A stretch of DNA of 64,000 bases from Diplonema papillatum (Eukaryota > Euglenozoa > Diplonemea > Diplonemida > Diplonemidae): assembly GCA_030068145.1 (NCBI GenBank), contig JAPJBO010000430.1:121933-185932 (forward strand), in the 5' to 3' direction. The position numbers and the translations under genes were made by a program. Positions 31,030-41,600 of this stretch are shown here, in pieces. How positions within the stretch are numbered: the first letter of the stretch is position 1; each line of letters starts with the position of its first letter. Below the pieces are notes generated by a model that did no database searches, was not told the DNA's origin, and was given only the letters and a program-made list of their open reading frames with translations.

Positions 31030-31429
31030 GAAACCTGCAGTCCGAAAACGTGACCAAATTGCAACAAACCTGCCCACTGAAAATGCGACAATCTGGCGTG
31101 TGAACAGTCCTCGGGAAACCGTTAATCCATTAACGTGACCAAGTTTCAACGAACCTGCCTGTCTGAAAATGCGACAATCTTACAGTGTGAACAGTCCTCG
31201 AGAAACCCTCAATCCGAAAACGTGACCAAATTGCAACAAACCTGCCCGTCTGAAAATGCGACAATCTGTTAGTGTGAACAGTCCTCGGGAAACCTTCAAT
31301 CCGAAAACGTGACCAAATTGCAACAAACCTGCCCGTCTGAAAACGCGACAATCTGATAGTGTGAACAGTTCTCGGGAAACCTTCAATCCGAAAACGTGAC
31401 CAAGTTTCAACAAGGAGGGGCGAGAGGGA

Positions 31430-31699
31430 ATGGCCGCCGCGTCGCACTATGAAATCCTGGGCGTGCCCGCAGACTGCACTGCGGGCGACGTCGAGCGGGC
31501 GTACCGTCGAGACGCACCCCGACAGAAACCGGGGCGGGTGCGCGGAGGAGGAGTTCGTCGCCGTGAAGGCGGCGTGCGACGCACTGCTCGAAGCGAAGGC
31601 GAAGCTGCTGCCGGCGGCCCCGAAGCAGCCGGCGGACCAGCCGCCCCCCGCAGCCTTCAAACGAGACACCGACCTGTACGCCCATGCGAGCACATCTAG
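31430..31699 (+). pseudogene. J-domain exon, copy 1 (frameshifted)
   Basis: It begins like the intact exon (MAAASHYEILGVPADC) but lacks 11 bp right after the GTACCG that encodes AYR. The frame shifts before the HPD motif, which is lost; the rest is Arg/Gly-rich junk ending at 31699. The downstream DNA still matches copy 2, so this is a damaged duplicate. Confidence 0.9.
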
Positions 31700-32043
31700 T
31701 GCCCGGATGCACAGCCTGCAGTAAAGAGGCAGGGACACGAAGCCGTTAGAAAAACCTTCAGTCCGAAAACGCGGCCAAATTTCAACACCAACCCGCCGTC
31801 TGAAAATGCGACAATCTGATAGTGTGAACAGTCCTCGAGAAACGTTCAATCCGAAAACGTGACCAAATTTCAACAAACCTGCCCTGTGCACAGTCCTCGA
31901 GAAACCTTCAATCCGAAAACGTGACCAAATTTCAACACCAACCCGCCGTCTGAAAATGCGACCATCTGATAGTGTGAACAGTCCTCGAGAAACGTTCAAT
32001 CCGAAAACGTGACCAAAATTTCAACAAGGTGGGGCGAGAGGGA

Positions 32044-32349
32044 ATGGCCGCCGCATCGCACTATGAAATCCTGGGTGTGCCCGCAGACTGCACCGCGGGC
32101 GACGTCGAGCGGGCGTACCGCCGGCGCGCGCTCGAGACGCACCCCGACAGAAACCGGGGCGGGTGCGCGGAGGAGGAGTTCGTCGCCGTGAAGGCGGCGT
32201 GCGACGCACTGCTCGAAGCGAAGGCGAAGCTGCTGCCGGCGGCCCCGAAGCAGCCGGCGGACCAGCCGCCCCCCGCAGCCTTCAAGCGAGACACCGACCT
32301 GTACGCCCATGCGAGCACATCTAGTGCCCGGATGCACAGCCTGCAGTAA
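32044..32349 (+). CDS. Truncated J-domain protein, copy 2
   Basis: This 101-residue frame has a complete J domain: Tyr-x-Ile-Leu-Gly start, helix II YRRRALE, HPD at residues 33-35 and a helix III core. It is identical to the intact exon through about residue 73, then leaves it for a different tail ending MHSLQ and a stop, encoded by DNA also found in copy 1 and, inverted, near 29680. A lone J domain could in principle stimulate Hsp70 ATPase. Without evidence of transcription, a non-functional partial duplicate is as likely. Confidence 0.5.
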   Translation: MAAASHYEILGVPADCTAGDVERAYRRRALETHPDRNRGGCAEEEFVAVKAACDALLEAKAKLLPAAPKQPADQPPPAAFKRDTDLYAHASTSSARMHSLQ

Positions 32350-32668
32350 AGAGGCAGCGACACGAAGCCGTTAGAAAAACCTTCAGTCCGAAAACGCGGT
32401 CAAATTTCAACACCAACCCGCCGTCTGAAAATGCGACAATCTGATAGTGTGAACAGTCCTCGAGAAACGTTCAATCCGAAAACGTGACCAAATTGCAACA
32501 AACCTGCCCTGTGCACAGTCCTCGAGAAACCTTCAATCCGAAAACGTGACCAAATTTCAACACCAACCCGCCGTCTGAAAATGCGACCATCTGATAGTGT
32601 GAACAGTCCTCGAGAAACGTTCAATCCGAAAACGTGACCAAAATTTCAACAAGGTGGGGCGAGAGGGA

Positions 32669-33379
32669 ATGGCCGCCGCATCGCACTATGAAATCCTGGG
32701 TGTGCCCGCAGACTGCACCGCGGGCGACGTCGAGCGGGCGTACCGCCGGCGCGCGCTCGAGACGCACCCCGACAGAAACCGGGGCGGGTGCGCGGAGGAG
32801 GAGTTCGTCGCCGTGAAGGCGGCGTGCGACGCACTGCTCGAAGCGAAGGCGAAGCTGCTGCCGGCGGCCCCGAAGCCGGCGGCGGACCAGCCGCCCCCGC
32901 AGCCGGGGCACAGGCAAGCCGAACCCGTGCAGGACGACTGGTCCCGCGGGATCGCGGACCTGTGCAGGGCCGAGTGCGAGCGGTTGAAGGAGGCGCGAGA
33001 GCGCTGGAACGAGATCTTCGAGGTCACTGCGTCCGGCAAGGTCACCAGGAAGCAGAGGGCCGCCGCCGCGGCCACCGAAGCGTCGAACTGGGAAGACCGC
33101 CGCCGGGAGATCCGGCGGGTGGCCGACGATCCGCCGCGCGGCCAGCGGCGGCAGGCTCCCGGCGGGCCGTCGCCGTCTCCGCTGCTGCCGCCGGCGCGGA
33201 CGTTCGAAACCGAGTTCTCGTCCGCCCCGCCGCAGCAACGGGCCGCCGCGCACCACCAGCTGTCCCTCCACCACGGCGCCAAAACCGTGAGGCCGCTGCC
33301 GCGCGCGGCTAGACGGCCCGTCAGCGCGTCGCCGTTCGCGCCGAAGACGGTTCTGGGCCGCGACGCGGGCGAGCAACAG
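32669..33379 (+). CDS. DnaJ-type (J-domain) protein, first exon
   Basis: It is the third and only full copy, 237 codons. The J domain occupies residues 5-65 with HPD at 33-35, the residues that contact Hsp70. Beyond it lie a charged helical stretch (ERLKEARERWNEIFEV, about 108-123) and a basic, Pro-rich disordered part. There is no Gly/Phe region or zinc domain, so it is a class C-type (specialised) J protein. The exon ends in phase 0 at a strong donor, CAACAG/GTACGT. The ATG is chosen because all three copies share it and the same GGTGGGGCGAGAGGGA-like leader. The best downstream partner is the phase-0 exon at 38684. The partner role of the protein is unknown. Confidence 0.8.
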
Positions 33380-33394
33380 GTACGTTTTGCGTGT

Positions 33395-33860
33395 GTGTCA
33401 CGAAGTGTTTCTGTACAAGCACCTGCTAAACGTGTTTTTGCGTAAGCACCTGCTGGACGTGTTTTTGTACAAGCACCTGCTAGACGTGCTTTTTGTGTAA
33501 GCGCCTGCTAGATGTGTTTTTGTACAAGCACCCGCCAGGCGTAAGCACCTGCTGGACGTGTTTTTGTGTAAGCACCTGCTGGCGTGTTTTTGTATAAGCA
33601 CCTTTGTATAACATGCAGGGTCAACACCTTGTGTCTTTTTTTCCGGAAAAAAAATGGGGGTTTGAAGTTTTAAAATTTTGGAACAAACGCTGCAGTAATT
33701 TTTGATGAAGTTGAGCAATTCTTTTTTTCCCAATTTTTTTTTGGGGGCCATCGGCCCCGCGGCAGCGTTTAAAAAAGACACAAGGTTTTGACCCTGCATG
33801 ATAAGCACCTGCTAGACGTGTTTTTGTGCAAGCACCTGCTAAACGTGTTTTTGTATAGGC
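33395..33860 (+). repeat. About 30-bp tandem repeat, interrupted
   Basis: The unit GTTTTTGTACAAGCACCTGC-TAGACGT repeats about eight times with small length changes. It is split at 33612 by a TIR element and resumes at 33801. Confidence 0.85.
33612..33800. mobile_element. 189-bp TIR element (MITE-like)
   Basis: The ends are CATGCAGGGTCAACACCTTG and its complement; about 30 bp match with one mismatch. ATAA flanks both sides (33608-33611 and 33801-33804), consistent with a target duplication. It lies inside the 30-bp array. It encodes nothing, so it would need a transposase in trans. Confidence 0.85.
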
Positions 33861-34317
33861 CCCCTCACTACCGTTCCCCCGACGGAGGTCAGGATCGTCG
33901 TGCGCGAATGGGCGACAGGACCACGGTCACGTCGTTTCGCAGCTTCGTGCGGAGCGAACACGCACACCGTGCCACGCCAGGCGGGAAGCGTTCACTGCAC
34001 CTTCTGGGGCCGTGTTCGGAGGTGCACCTGGTGCGCCTGGCTCCATTCTTTAAGTTCCTCCCCGCCGCGCCAGCCTTTTCTCTCCAGTCCGGCTTTCCCT
34101 GCGTCCATCCTGCCCGGTAGGCCTGGTAGGCCTCTTCTGGCTAAATGGTTGCCGCCTTCATTCCAGGGTGCGGTGGGAACAGCTGCTTTCTTGTGAGCCT
34201 GGCGAGCCCGGTTGCGTGTGATCGCGTATTTTCATGATCACATCTTGGGACCATCCGCTTCGTGGTGGTGCCGCTGTAAGGTGGCAACACCACGAAGAAC
34301 GGTTGCTGCCGGCTGGC
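33861..34317. other. Intronic sequence, nothing recognised
   Basis: GC-rich single-copy-looking sequence without gene, RNA or repeat signature. Confidence 0.4.
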
Positions 34318-34565
34318 GCTGTGGTGCACACACGTTATTTCGCTGTGGTGCACACACACGCTATCTCGCTGTGGTACACACACGTTATTTCGCTGTGGTG
34401 CACACACACGTCATTTCGCTGTGGTGCACCACACGTTGTTTCGCTGTGGTGCACACACACGTTGTTTCGCTGTGGTGCACACACACGTCATTTCGCTGTG
34501 GTGCACACACACGTTGTTTCGCTGTGGTGCACACACACGTTATTTCGCTGTGGTGCACAAACACC
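34318..34565 (+). repeat. About 28-bp tandem repeat (9 copies)
   Basis: The unit GTGCACACACACGTTATTTC-GCTGTG repeats head to tail; some copies have GTTGTTTCGC or GTCATTTCGC. Confidence 0.9.
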
Positions 34566-36446
34566 ACGCCCGGGCGGGAGGCGTTCCCCGCGTTCTTCTG
34601 GCGCCCGCGATTGGCGGTGCGCCTACACGGCGCCATGCGTGATCCAGCTCGAGTTCCACCCGCTAGCTCTTTTGAAGCTGATCCCCAGCTCATCGTGTCC
34701 TGGGGATGCCCCATTCACTTGCCGCTGCCAGTCGGTGGTCTTCCGAACTGCGGGTGGCTGTATTCGCCATTTGGACACGTCCTCCCATCGTGGAGGACTA
34801 AGTCGACGGCCAGCTCTAAGAACGTCACTGCGTGTTCGGACCCGACATGTGCCCGAGGGGTCTGTTCCGGACCCTCTGTATCGCCCCCCTGGCTGTTGGA
34901 GACCATCGACTGAGATAGTCCATTACCGCCTTCTGCCGTCAGTTTCTTTTTGTTCTTTCAAGAAAATCAAAAATACCGTCACTAAAAGCATGCGAAGACG
35001 CAGAAAGTAAATAATGTTGTCGACAACGAAAAGCAAAAGAATAAACCAAAACTACGCATTTCTTTGCTCCCCGGGTACCTACCCGAACTACCCCGTCCGG
35101 GAACTCCTGCACGGTACCTCCCTGCTTTTCCATTCGTTTTCTCCACCCCTAGCGGATGTCGAGCCGCAGAAGCGGGTACCGAATGCAGAGCCTCTGTGCC
35201 GCCCCGCCCGCACGAGAGGACGCGGGCGCAGTCGTCTCAGCCACACCCTCAAGCTTGAGCCAGGTTGCTCAAGCTTGAGGGCCGCTGCAAACATGGTGCT
35301 TCCACCAATTGCCTTGTTTGCACGCTTTGCACCGCCAGAAGGGCCCGTCGCCCTTCCCTCGGCCTCCATAGTTTTTCTGCCACGATTCTGGAAACTCTAA
35401 TTTCCCCGCAACAAGGGCAGTCAACATGGGTTGGCAGAACTCCATAACACTGGCAGCGGTGCTGCAGGCCTGCCAGAGGCCCCCCGGCAGCGGCCCGAGT
35501 GGCGCTGGATGTATCCGTCATCGCACGGGTTGTCTCCGCCCCTTCCCAGGGAGACGTGCGCGTGCGGGGGCGCTGGAGCGTGGGCAGCGTGGACGCTGTC
35601 CGGGAAATGGACAGGCGTCAGTTGCGCGAAAGAACATCGCAAGTTCCAACCAAGGGAGTCCTCCATTGAGGCGCGCGAAGTAGTTCATCTTTTTTTTTAA
35701 CATAAGCGCCAGCTTGAAAGGAAATGCTCGACGATGCTGCCCGACAAAGAACAAAAGGGATCCCAAGTCGCTGTAACTACCGAGCCACGTGTCGAACGGA
35801 CGTGAGGTCATGCGCGTCTAACCCTACACGACAAATTACACAAACACAACAGGTAACTGTCCTGAGTGAGAAAACAACACACGGTAGTGTGAGCGAAGAA
35901 CAAATCAGATTGTGTTTGTATTGTATTCGCCCCTTACCTCTATATTTCCTCCCTTCCATTCGGAGTCGAAGCAGCTACGTCGAGCATTCCTGCAAAAATA
36001 ACGCTAAAAAAAGACAGGCGCTTCATTTTGAAGAGCCGAGTTAAACGCGGTGGGTGGGATTCTGGCCGATAGGTTGCCGTAGCCAGTGTAGTGTGAGTGT
36101 GTGACAGCGGGGACACAGCCCGCAATATGCAAACATCCGATCGCCAAGCAGAACGTCCCCGTTCAAGAGAGTAATTGATTGTAAGCCTAGCCCTGCCACG
36201 CCACCCTCGTTGCCCTGCAGGAGGAACTTCTTTCACTGCAAGTGGCTGTTGGTCGCCATCGCGTGGTGATATTTCGACGGCATGCGAGCACCTCTCGCCA
36301 CTGTGGGGCGGGTTCTGACTGTCATCGTGGTGGCCACCGTCAGCGTCACCGTCTCCAACCCGGCGGTGTGGGGGGTGCTTCACAGAGAAGTGACACTTCA
36401 CAAATGAAGGAATAGACATTCGACAAGATGCCGCTCAGAGCACCAC
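34566..36446. other. Intronic sequence without recognised gene
   Basis: A short inverted motif, CTCAAGCTTGAG, sits near 35250-35280. A Trp-rich plus frame (35431-35700, with PEWRWMYPSSHGLSPPL) and antisense frames overlap near 35.5 kb. One of these may be an old gene fragment, but I recognise no family. Confidence 0.35.
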
Positions 36447-36582
36447 CGCAGGGCTCCCCTCTTCGCTCCCCCCGTCGCCGGCTCCGCAGCGCTGCACGGG
36501 CGGGGGACGCCCGCCCGCAGGGGGCCGGCACCGACGGCAGCGCTCGACGGGGACCTCTTCGCCGGTTCGTCGTTGCTGCTCT
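36447..36582 (-). pseudogene. Inverted partial copy of the 38684 exon
   Basis: The reverse complement matches about 38752-38890 with few changes, including GAAGAGGTCCCCGTCGAGCG and GCGGGCGGGCGTCCCCCGCC. It covers coding DNA from the 5' part of the exon and has no splice site of its own. Confidence 0.85.
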
Positions 36583-36929
36583 GGTTGAGCCAGCCACCCC
36601 ATGCCAGGGCTTCAAGCGTTGGCAGCACGCCTTGTAGGGTGTGCAGTGCACGGGCCCGCTGCCCGAGATAAAATAGGCTGTACCTCATGGGAGGGGGGAA
36701 CCGTCAGCCGATCCGCCAATGATGATCGCACCAAAGCTGAAGTAAGGTAATACGGAAGCTCATGTGCCGAACATGAAAAAGCTCGCGGCGCGAAAGCGCA
36801 CCGTTTCAACAAATGGAACCTGTTATCATCTTCGTCCACATTGAGATCGTCTTCGGACGACGTTATCAAGCAACCCTAGCCATTGGCAAGGCAAGCCCCC
36901 TTGTGGTACTTGCATTTCAAGTTCACGCG
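36583..36929. other. Intronic sequence, nothing recognised
   Basis: No gene or RNA was seen. The right part (TCTTCGGACGACGTTATCAA) resembles the following tandem repeat. Confidence 0.4.
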
Positions 36930-37266
36930 GGAATAGAACTTGACTCGGAACCAGTTTGACCTCATCCTCATCATCGTTGACTCTCCCTACGGACGACATC
37001 ATGAAGTAATAGCCCGTGAACAGTGCTCGCCTGCCTTCATGGCACTTGCACTTTAAAGAACTCAATGCTGAACATACGGCCCGGTGAGTCCACTCCGCGA
37101 AAGCGAGCGGGAATAGAACTTGACTCGGAAATGACCAGTTTGACCTCATCCTCATCATCGTTGACTCTCCCTACGGACGACATCATGAAGTACCACTAGC
37201 CCGTGAACAGTGCTCGCCTGCCTTCATGGCACTTGCACTTCACAGAACTCAATACTGAACATGGCA
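36930..37266 (+). repeat. About 188-bp tandem repeat (nearly 2 copies)
   Basis: GGAATAGAACTTGACTCGGA recurs at about 36929 and 37110, and CAGTGCTCGCCTGCCTTCAT at about 37020 and 37208. Confidence 0.85.
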
Positions 37267-37429
37267 GAGTGCAAAGAGCAGGACTACCCCACCGACAACC
37301 AGACGAGGCTGAACGCCGAGCGGTGCACGGAAGTCATCTCGTTGAACAGGCGCACTTCAGCAGAAACTGCAGCAGTGTCTGGAATCGATCGCGGCCCGCC
37401 CCTCCCTCCTCCACACCACATCACCGTCT

Positions 37430-37690
37430 CGCTCAACAGCGAGTCGAAAACCACCGGGCCCAGGGGTGCCTGTTCCCCGTGTGGGTGGAGTTCTCGTAGA
37501 CGTGTGCGTACACGTCTTCCCACCTCCACATCCCCCTCTTCCATTCCATCACCGTCTCGCTCAACAGCGAGTCGAAAACCACCGGGCCCAGGGGTGCTTG
37601 TTCCCCGTGTGGGTGGAGTTCTCGTAGACGTGTGCGTTCACGTCTTCCCACCTTCACATCCCCCGCTTCCATTCCATCACCGTTGGCCAA
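37430..37690 (+). repeat. About 126-bp tandem repeat (2 copies)
   Basis: CTCAACAGCGAGTCGAAAAC recurs at 37432 and 37558; the copies are over 95% identical by eye. Confidence 0.9.
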
Positions 37691-38286
37691 GCGCTACTTG
37701 TTATGCCCCGCATCCTTTCAAGGCCTCCCCAAAGTCTGCATGCCGGAACAGAGCGCGCGTTCGGCGCTGTCCCAATTATTCTGTACGTCCCTAGCTGCTT
37801 CAGGCAGGTAACCCCGACCACGGTCGTGTTGTCGACATCGATGTCGACCGCGCTCCCTGCCACTACGTGTGAACTTTCTGATGATAGCAAATCTCTCCGT
37901 ATGGAGGCCGGCAGAAGCACAGTCTCTGATTGCGTGCGGGTTCCCTTGTTGAGGCTGTTCGTTATCCGTCGCAGGCAACGCGGCGGGTCACCACGCGCTC
38001 GGCTTCTTCGTACCTGTGACACTGCAAGAACTGGTGGCACATTTGTACCGGCTAGCAGCCTGAGGACAACAAACGGACTGTGGTGTCAAGTTCTGTCTCG
38101 GCTCTGGCATGGTGCGTCGTGCAGACATTCTTTTGGAGGAATTTTGTAGTCTCTTTTGTTCCGAGTGTGGAAACGATGAGCAAGAGAGGCCAGCTCTCCC
38201 TCGGAAAAATTGGACTCCGACGCACGTGCATTTGACGACACGTGCACCCTCTTTGACAAGACATCACCCTATAGACGCGTGCTGTT
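37691..38286. other. Intronic sequence, nothing recognised
   Basis: A plus frame of 148 codons (37703-38149) shows no family signature and no clear coding bias. Confidence 0.4.
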
Positions 38287-38425
38287 CACACTCGCACAGG
38301 ACGATCCGGCCTGCAGCATGTCCAACGGCTTGCCACGGGCTCGCCCGGGAAGTGCGCGGTGTTCGGCGCGCTCAGCAACGACGAACCAGCGAAGAGGTCC
38401 CCGTCGAGCGCTGCACCGCCGGGTC
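38287..38425 (+). pseudogene. Direct partial copy of the 38684 exon with its acceptor
   Basis: TTCACACTCGCACAG/GACGATCC, including the splice acceptor, repeats the exon start, then follows the exon to about GTCGAGCGCTGC with substitutions and small frame-changing indels (GTGCGCGGTGTTCGGC for GCGCGGTTTTCGGC). It would be a decoy acceptor. Confidence 0.85.
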
Positions 38426-38683
38426 GGCGTGGGAGGTTGCGCAGTCTTATCGTCACAGATTGTTGCTCCATATCAAGTTCAAACTGCACCCTACTACTAC
38501 TTCCCCTGTCCTGCCAGCATCAGGAACAGCACAAATTCAAACGGTCAAGTCGATATTATTTGCGAGCGTCATCAAAAAAGATGACCCGTGTTCGGGGCGA
38601 GCAAACTGCTGGTTGTTTCAACAACAAAACTACGTGGGCTTTACTTCTCGCTTCAAAAAATAAATGTGTCCACACTCGCACAG

Positions 38684-41600
38684 GACGATCCGGCCTGCAG
38701 CATGTCCAACGGCTTGCCGCGGGCTCGTCCGGGAAGCGCGGTTTTCGGCGCGCGCAGCAACGATGAACCGGCGAAGAGGTCCCCGTCGAGCGCTGCCGTC
38801 GGTGCCGGCCCCCTGCGGGCGGGCGTCCCCCGCCCGTGCAGCGCCGCGGGGCCGGCGACGGGGGGAGCGAAGAGGGGGGCCCTGCGGGCCCCCGCCTCCA
38901 GACGACCGCTGCAACGCGACCGCCCCGGATCCGCAGCTTCGCTTCTGTACCGAGACGCCGTCCTTCCCCCGCCGAGCAACCCCAAGCCGCTGCAGGGGCT
39001 CAGTGGGTCGGGGCAGACTCTGTCGAAACGACCGTCTCTCGGGGCATGTCCGGGATTCGATCAGCAACAACCCGATTCCACCCTCCCCACTCGGCAGAGG
39101 TTCCGCCCTGGCTCCGCCGCAACAGCCGCCGACCAGCTTCGTCTGAACGCTGCCGAAGCTGCTTATACACGTACTGAACCCGAACCCGGTTGCCAGCTGG
39201 GCACAGACGGTTCCAAACTCCCCGAACACCCGCACGGCGCATGTATTGGCGGCGCTCGACACGGCACCCCTGATCCCGGCCTCGTTCAGTGCAACGACCC
39301 CTCTCAAAACCCTCGGCGGGACGCTGCCCACGGGGATGAAACCGCCCACGGGGATGGGCCTGGCGCGGCGCGTCGCAGCGCTCAGGACACAGCGGCCACT
39401 GCTCGTCAGAGTCGCAATCATGATGACACCGCCCCTGGCGATCCAACCCAAGGCACCCCTCACGATATCCCTCATGCCAGGCCTTCCGACGCCGACGTTG
39501 GCGCGGCTCGTCGCAGCGCTCAGGACACAGCGGCCACTGCTCGTCAGAGTCGCAATCATGATGACACCGCTGGCGATCCAACCCAAGGCACCCCTCACGG
39601 TATCCCTCATGCCAGGCCTTCCGACGCCGACGTCACTCACGGCGCCAGTCGAGACGTCATTGGCAACAGCACCAGTCATGCCACCACTCGCGAAGCCGCG
39701 TGCACCGCCACTCATGGCGTGACGTATGATGCCACCAAGGACGGCATCCCCACCGGCATGCCCCACGCCACCTCCTGCGGCTTCGACGACTCCCGTCATG
39801 ACGCTCCGCCGTCACCGGAATGCAAGCCCGGCAGCGGGGCCACTTGCAGCCAGGCTGCTGGGGCCGCATCCTCGAACCCGCCTGGGAGCCGCGGGCTTCC
39901 TGGCGAAGCAGCCACAGCACCGTTGCACACGCTGCGGAAGGTCTCCTTTGACACAGCCGGCGCAGTGCCCGGCAGCCGCAGCCGAGCCGATCCCGCGCTG
40001 CCGCATCCCGAAGGCCTCCTAGACCGCCGTCTGGCTTCGTCGCATCTCGGCAGCGAACCTGACGACGGCAGCTCTCAATTGCAGCATGCCGGCGGCGCAC
40101 GCCAGTTTGCCGCCGCCGCTGGCAGCTTACCGCCCTCGGCAGCAGGCGCCGAAACCGGGTGTGGCGTCAGCCCAGTCGCAGAAGGAAGGCTTGACTTCTT
40201 CCCGGGAGGTAGAGGCACCTCACGGCACTCCGACGACCGGTTGTCGTCGTCTCCGGGAAATGGGGTCAAAAGTCAATGCGTTGCTGCGTCTGTCACGGAA
40301 GGGAGGCTTGGCTTCGTACCTTGCAAAGGCACGTCCCGGCACTCTGATGACCGGTCGTCGTCTCCTTCGAGAAACGGGGCCAGAAGCGAACGCGTTGCTG
40401 CGTCCGAAATGGAAGGGAGGCTTGGCTTCGTACCTTGTAAAGGCACGTCCCGGCACTCTGATGACCGGTCGTCGTCTCCTTCGAGAAACGGGGCCAAAAG
40501 CGAACGCGTTGCTGCGTCCGAAACGGAAGGGAGGCTTGGCTTTGCGCCTCGCCAAGGCACTTCGCCGCACACGTCGTCGGCGTCGTCTTCCACGGCGAGG
40601 ATGGCTGATCACGACCGACGGGGCACCGGCAATCGACCCCCGTCACCGCTCCCGCGTCTGGAGTTGCCGCATCGAGCGAACGAGGGCCGGATGGGTGGTG
40701 AACACGAGAACGGTGATGCTGTACCCTCGTTGAACCAAAGTCCGCAGCAGCAGGCCCCTGTGCGGGGTGGAGCGCAAGACCGGGACTGCGACGATTATGA
40801 CGCGGATTTGCCGTGCGAGAGCCCCGGGCATTCGCCTCGGCAACGTCTGCACCTGAACCACAAGGGATTCGAAACTGAGGCGGGTGCTGCACCTTCGCCC
40901 AGCCAAAGTCCGCAGCGGCAGACCCCTGTGCGGGGTGGAGCGAAGGATCGAGACGGCGACGGCCACGACGGTGTGGATCCACCGTGCGAAAGCTCCCAGC
41001 TATCGCCTCGGCAACGTCTGCACCTGAACCGCAAGGGGTTCGAAACCGAGGCGAGTGTTGCACCTTCGCTTAACCAAAGTCCCCAGCGGCAGACCCCTGT
41101 GCGGGGTGGAGCGAAGGATCGAGACGGCGACGGCCACGACGGTGTGGATCCACCGTGCGAGGGCCCCCAGCTCTCGCCTCGGCAGCGCCTCAAGCTGCGG
41201 GCGTGCGCCGCCAAGGGCACCGAAGGGCAAGGTTCTGGTGGGGAAGGCGGGGGTGGTCGGAGCGCCACGGGCCGGCGGCTGTACAGGGCCCCCTCCGTGC
41301 CCGCCACGAACTCGCGCCGGCAGGACCCGCCGCAGCTTGCGGCGGGGCGCGGGCAGAATGTGCACCCGCGCGCTGGCGGAGGCGGCGTGCTGGCGTGTGC
41401 AGACCCGCCCCAGCCAGCCCCAGGGCTCCCTGCGTGCGACAACGGGCCGGCGGCACTGCCCCGCCGCGCTGGCGGAGGCGGCGTGCCGGCGTGTGCAGAC
41501 CCGCCCCAGCCAGCCCCAGGGCTCCCTGCGGGATCGGCGGCACTGCCCCGCCGCGCTGGCGGCGGAGGCGGCGTGCCGGCGGGTGCAGACCCGCCCCAGC

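Larger units (their letters stand above)
31030..32660 (+). repeat. About 613-625-bp tandem array with 87-bp subrepeats
   Basis: Each large unit has several copies of an 87-bp repeat (AATCCGAAAACGTGACCAAA, then CTGCCCGTCTGAAAATGCGA, then TGTGAACAGTCCTCGAG), then the start of a J-domain exon, then a shared tail ending in a stop. The J-exon ATGs lie at 31430, 32044 and 32669; the first spacing is shorter by the 11-bp deletion in copy 1 plus one further base. Confidence 0.9.
33380..38683 (+). other. Predicted phase-0 intron of the J-domain gene
   Basis: It runs from GTACGT at 33380 to CACACTCGCACAG ending at 38683. It is filled with tandem repeats, one small TIR element and two partial copies of the downstream exon. 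Joining is inferred from phase and absence of another good exon. The alternative is that 38684 is a spliced-leader acceptor of a separate gene starting at ATG 38702, 18 nt downstream. Confidence 0.5.

Noticed and set aside
33395-33860. CRISPR-like array of ~30-bp repeats
   Set aside because: No spacers; direct tandem copies split by a TIR element.
34318-34565. CRISPR-like array of ~28-bp repeats
   Set aside because: Units are head to tail without unique spacers, in a eukaryotic intron; a minisatellite.
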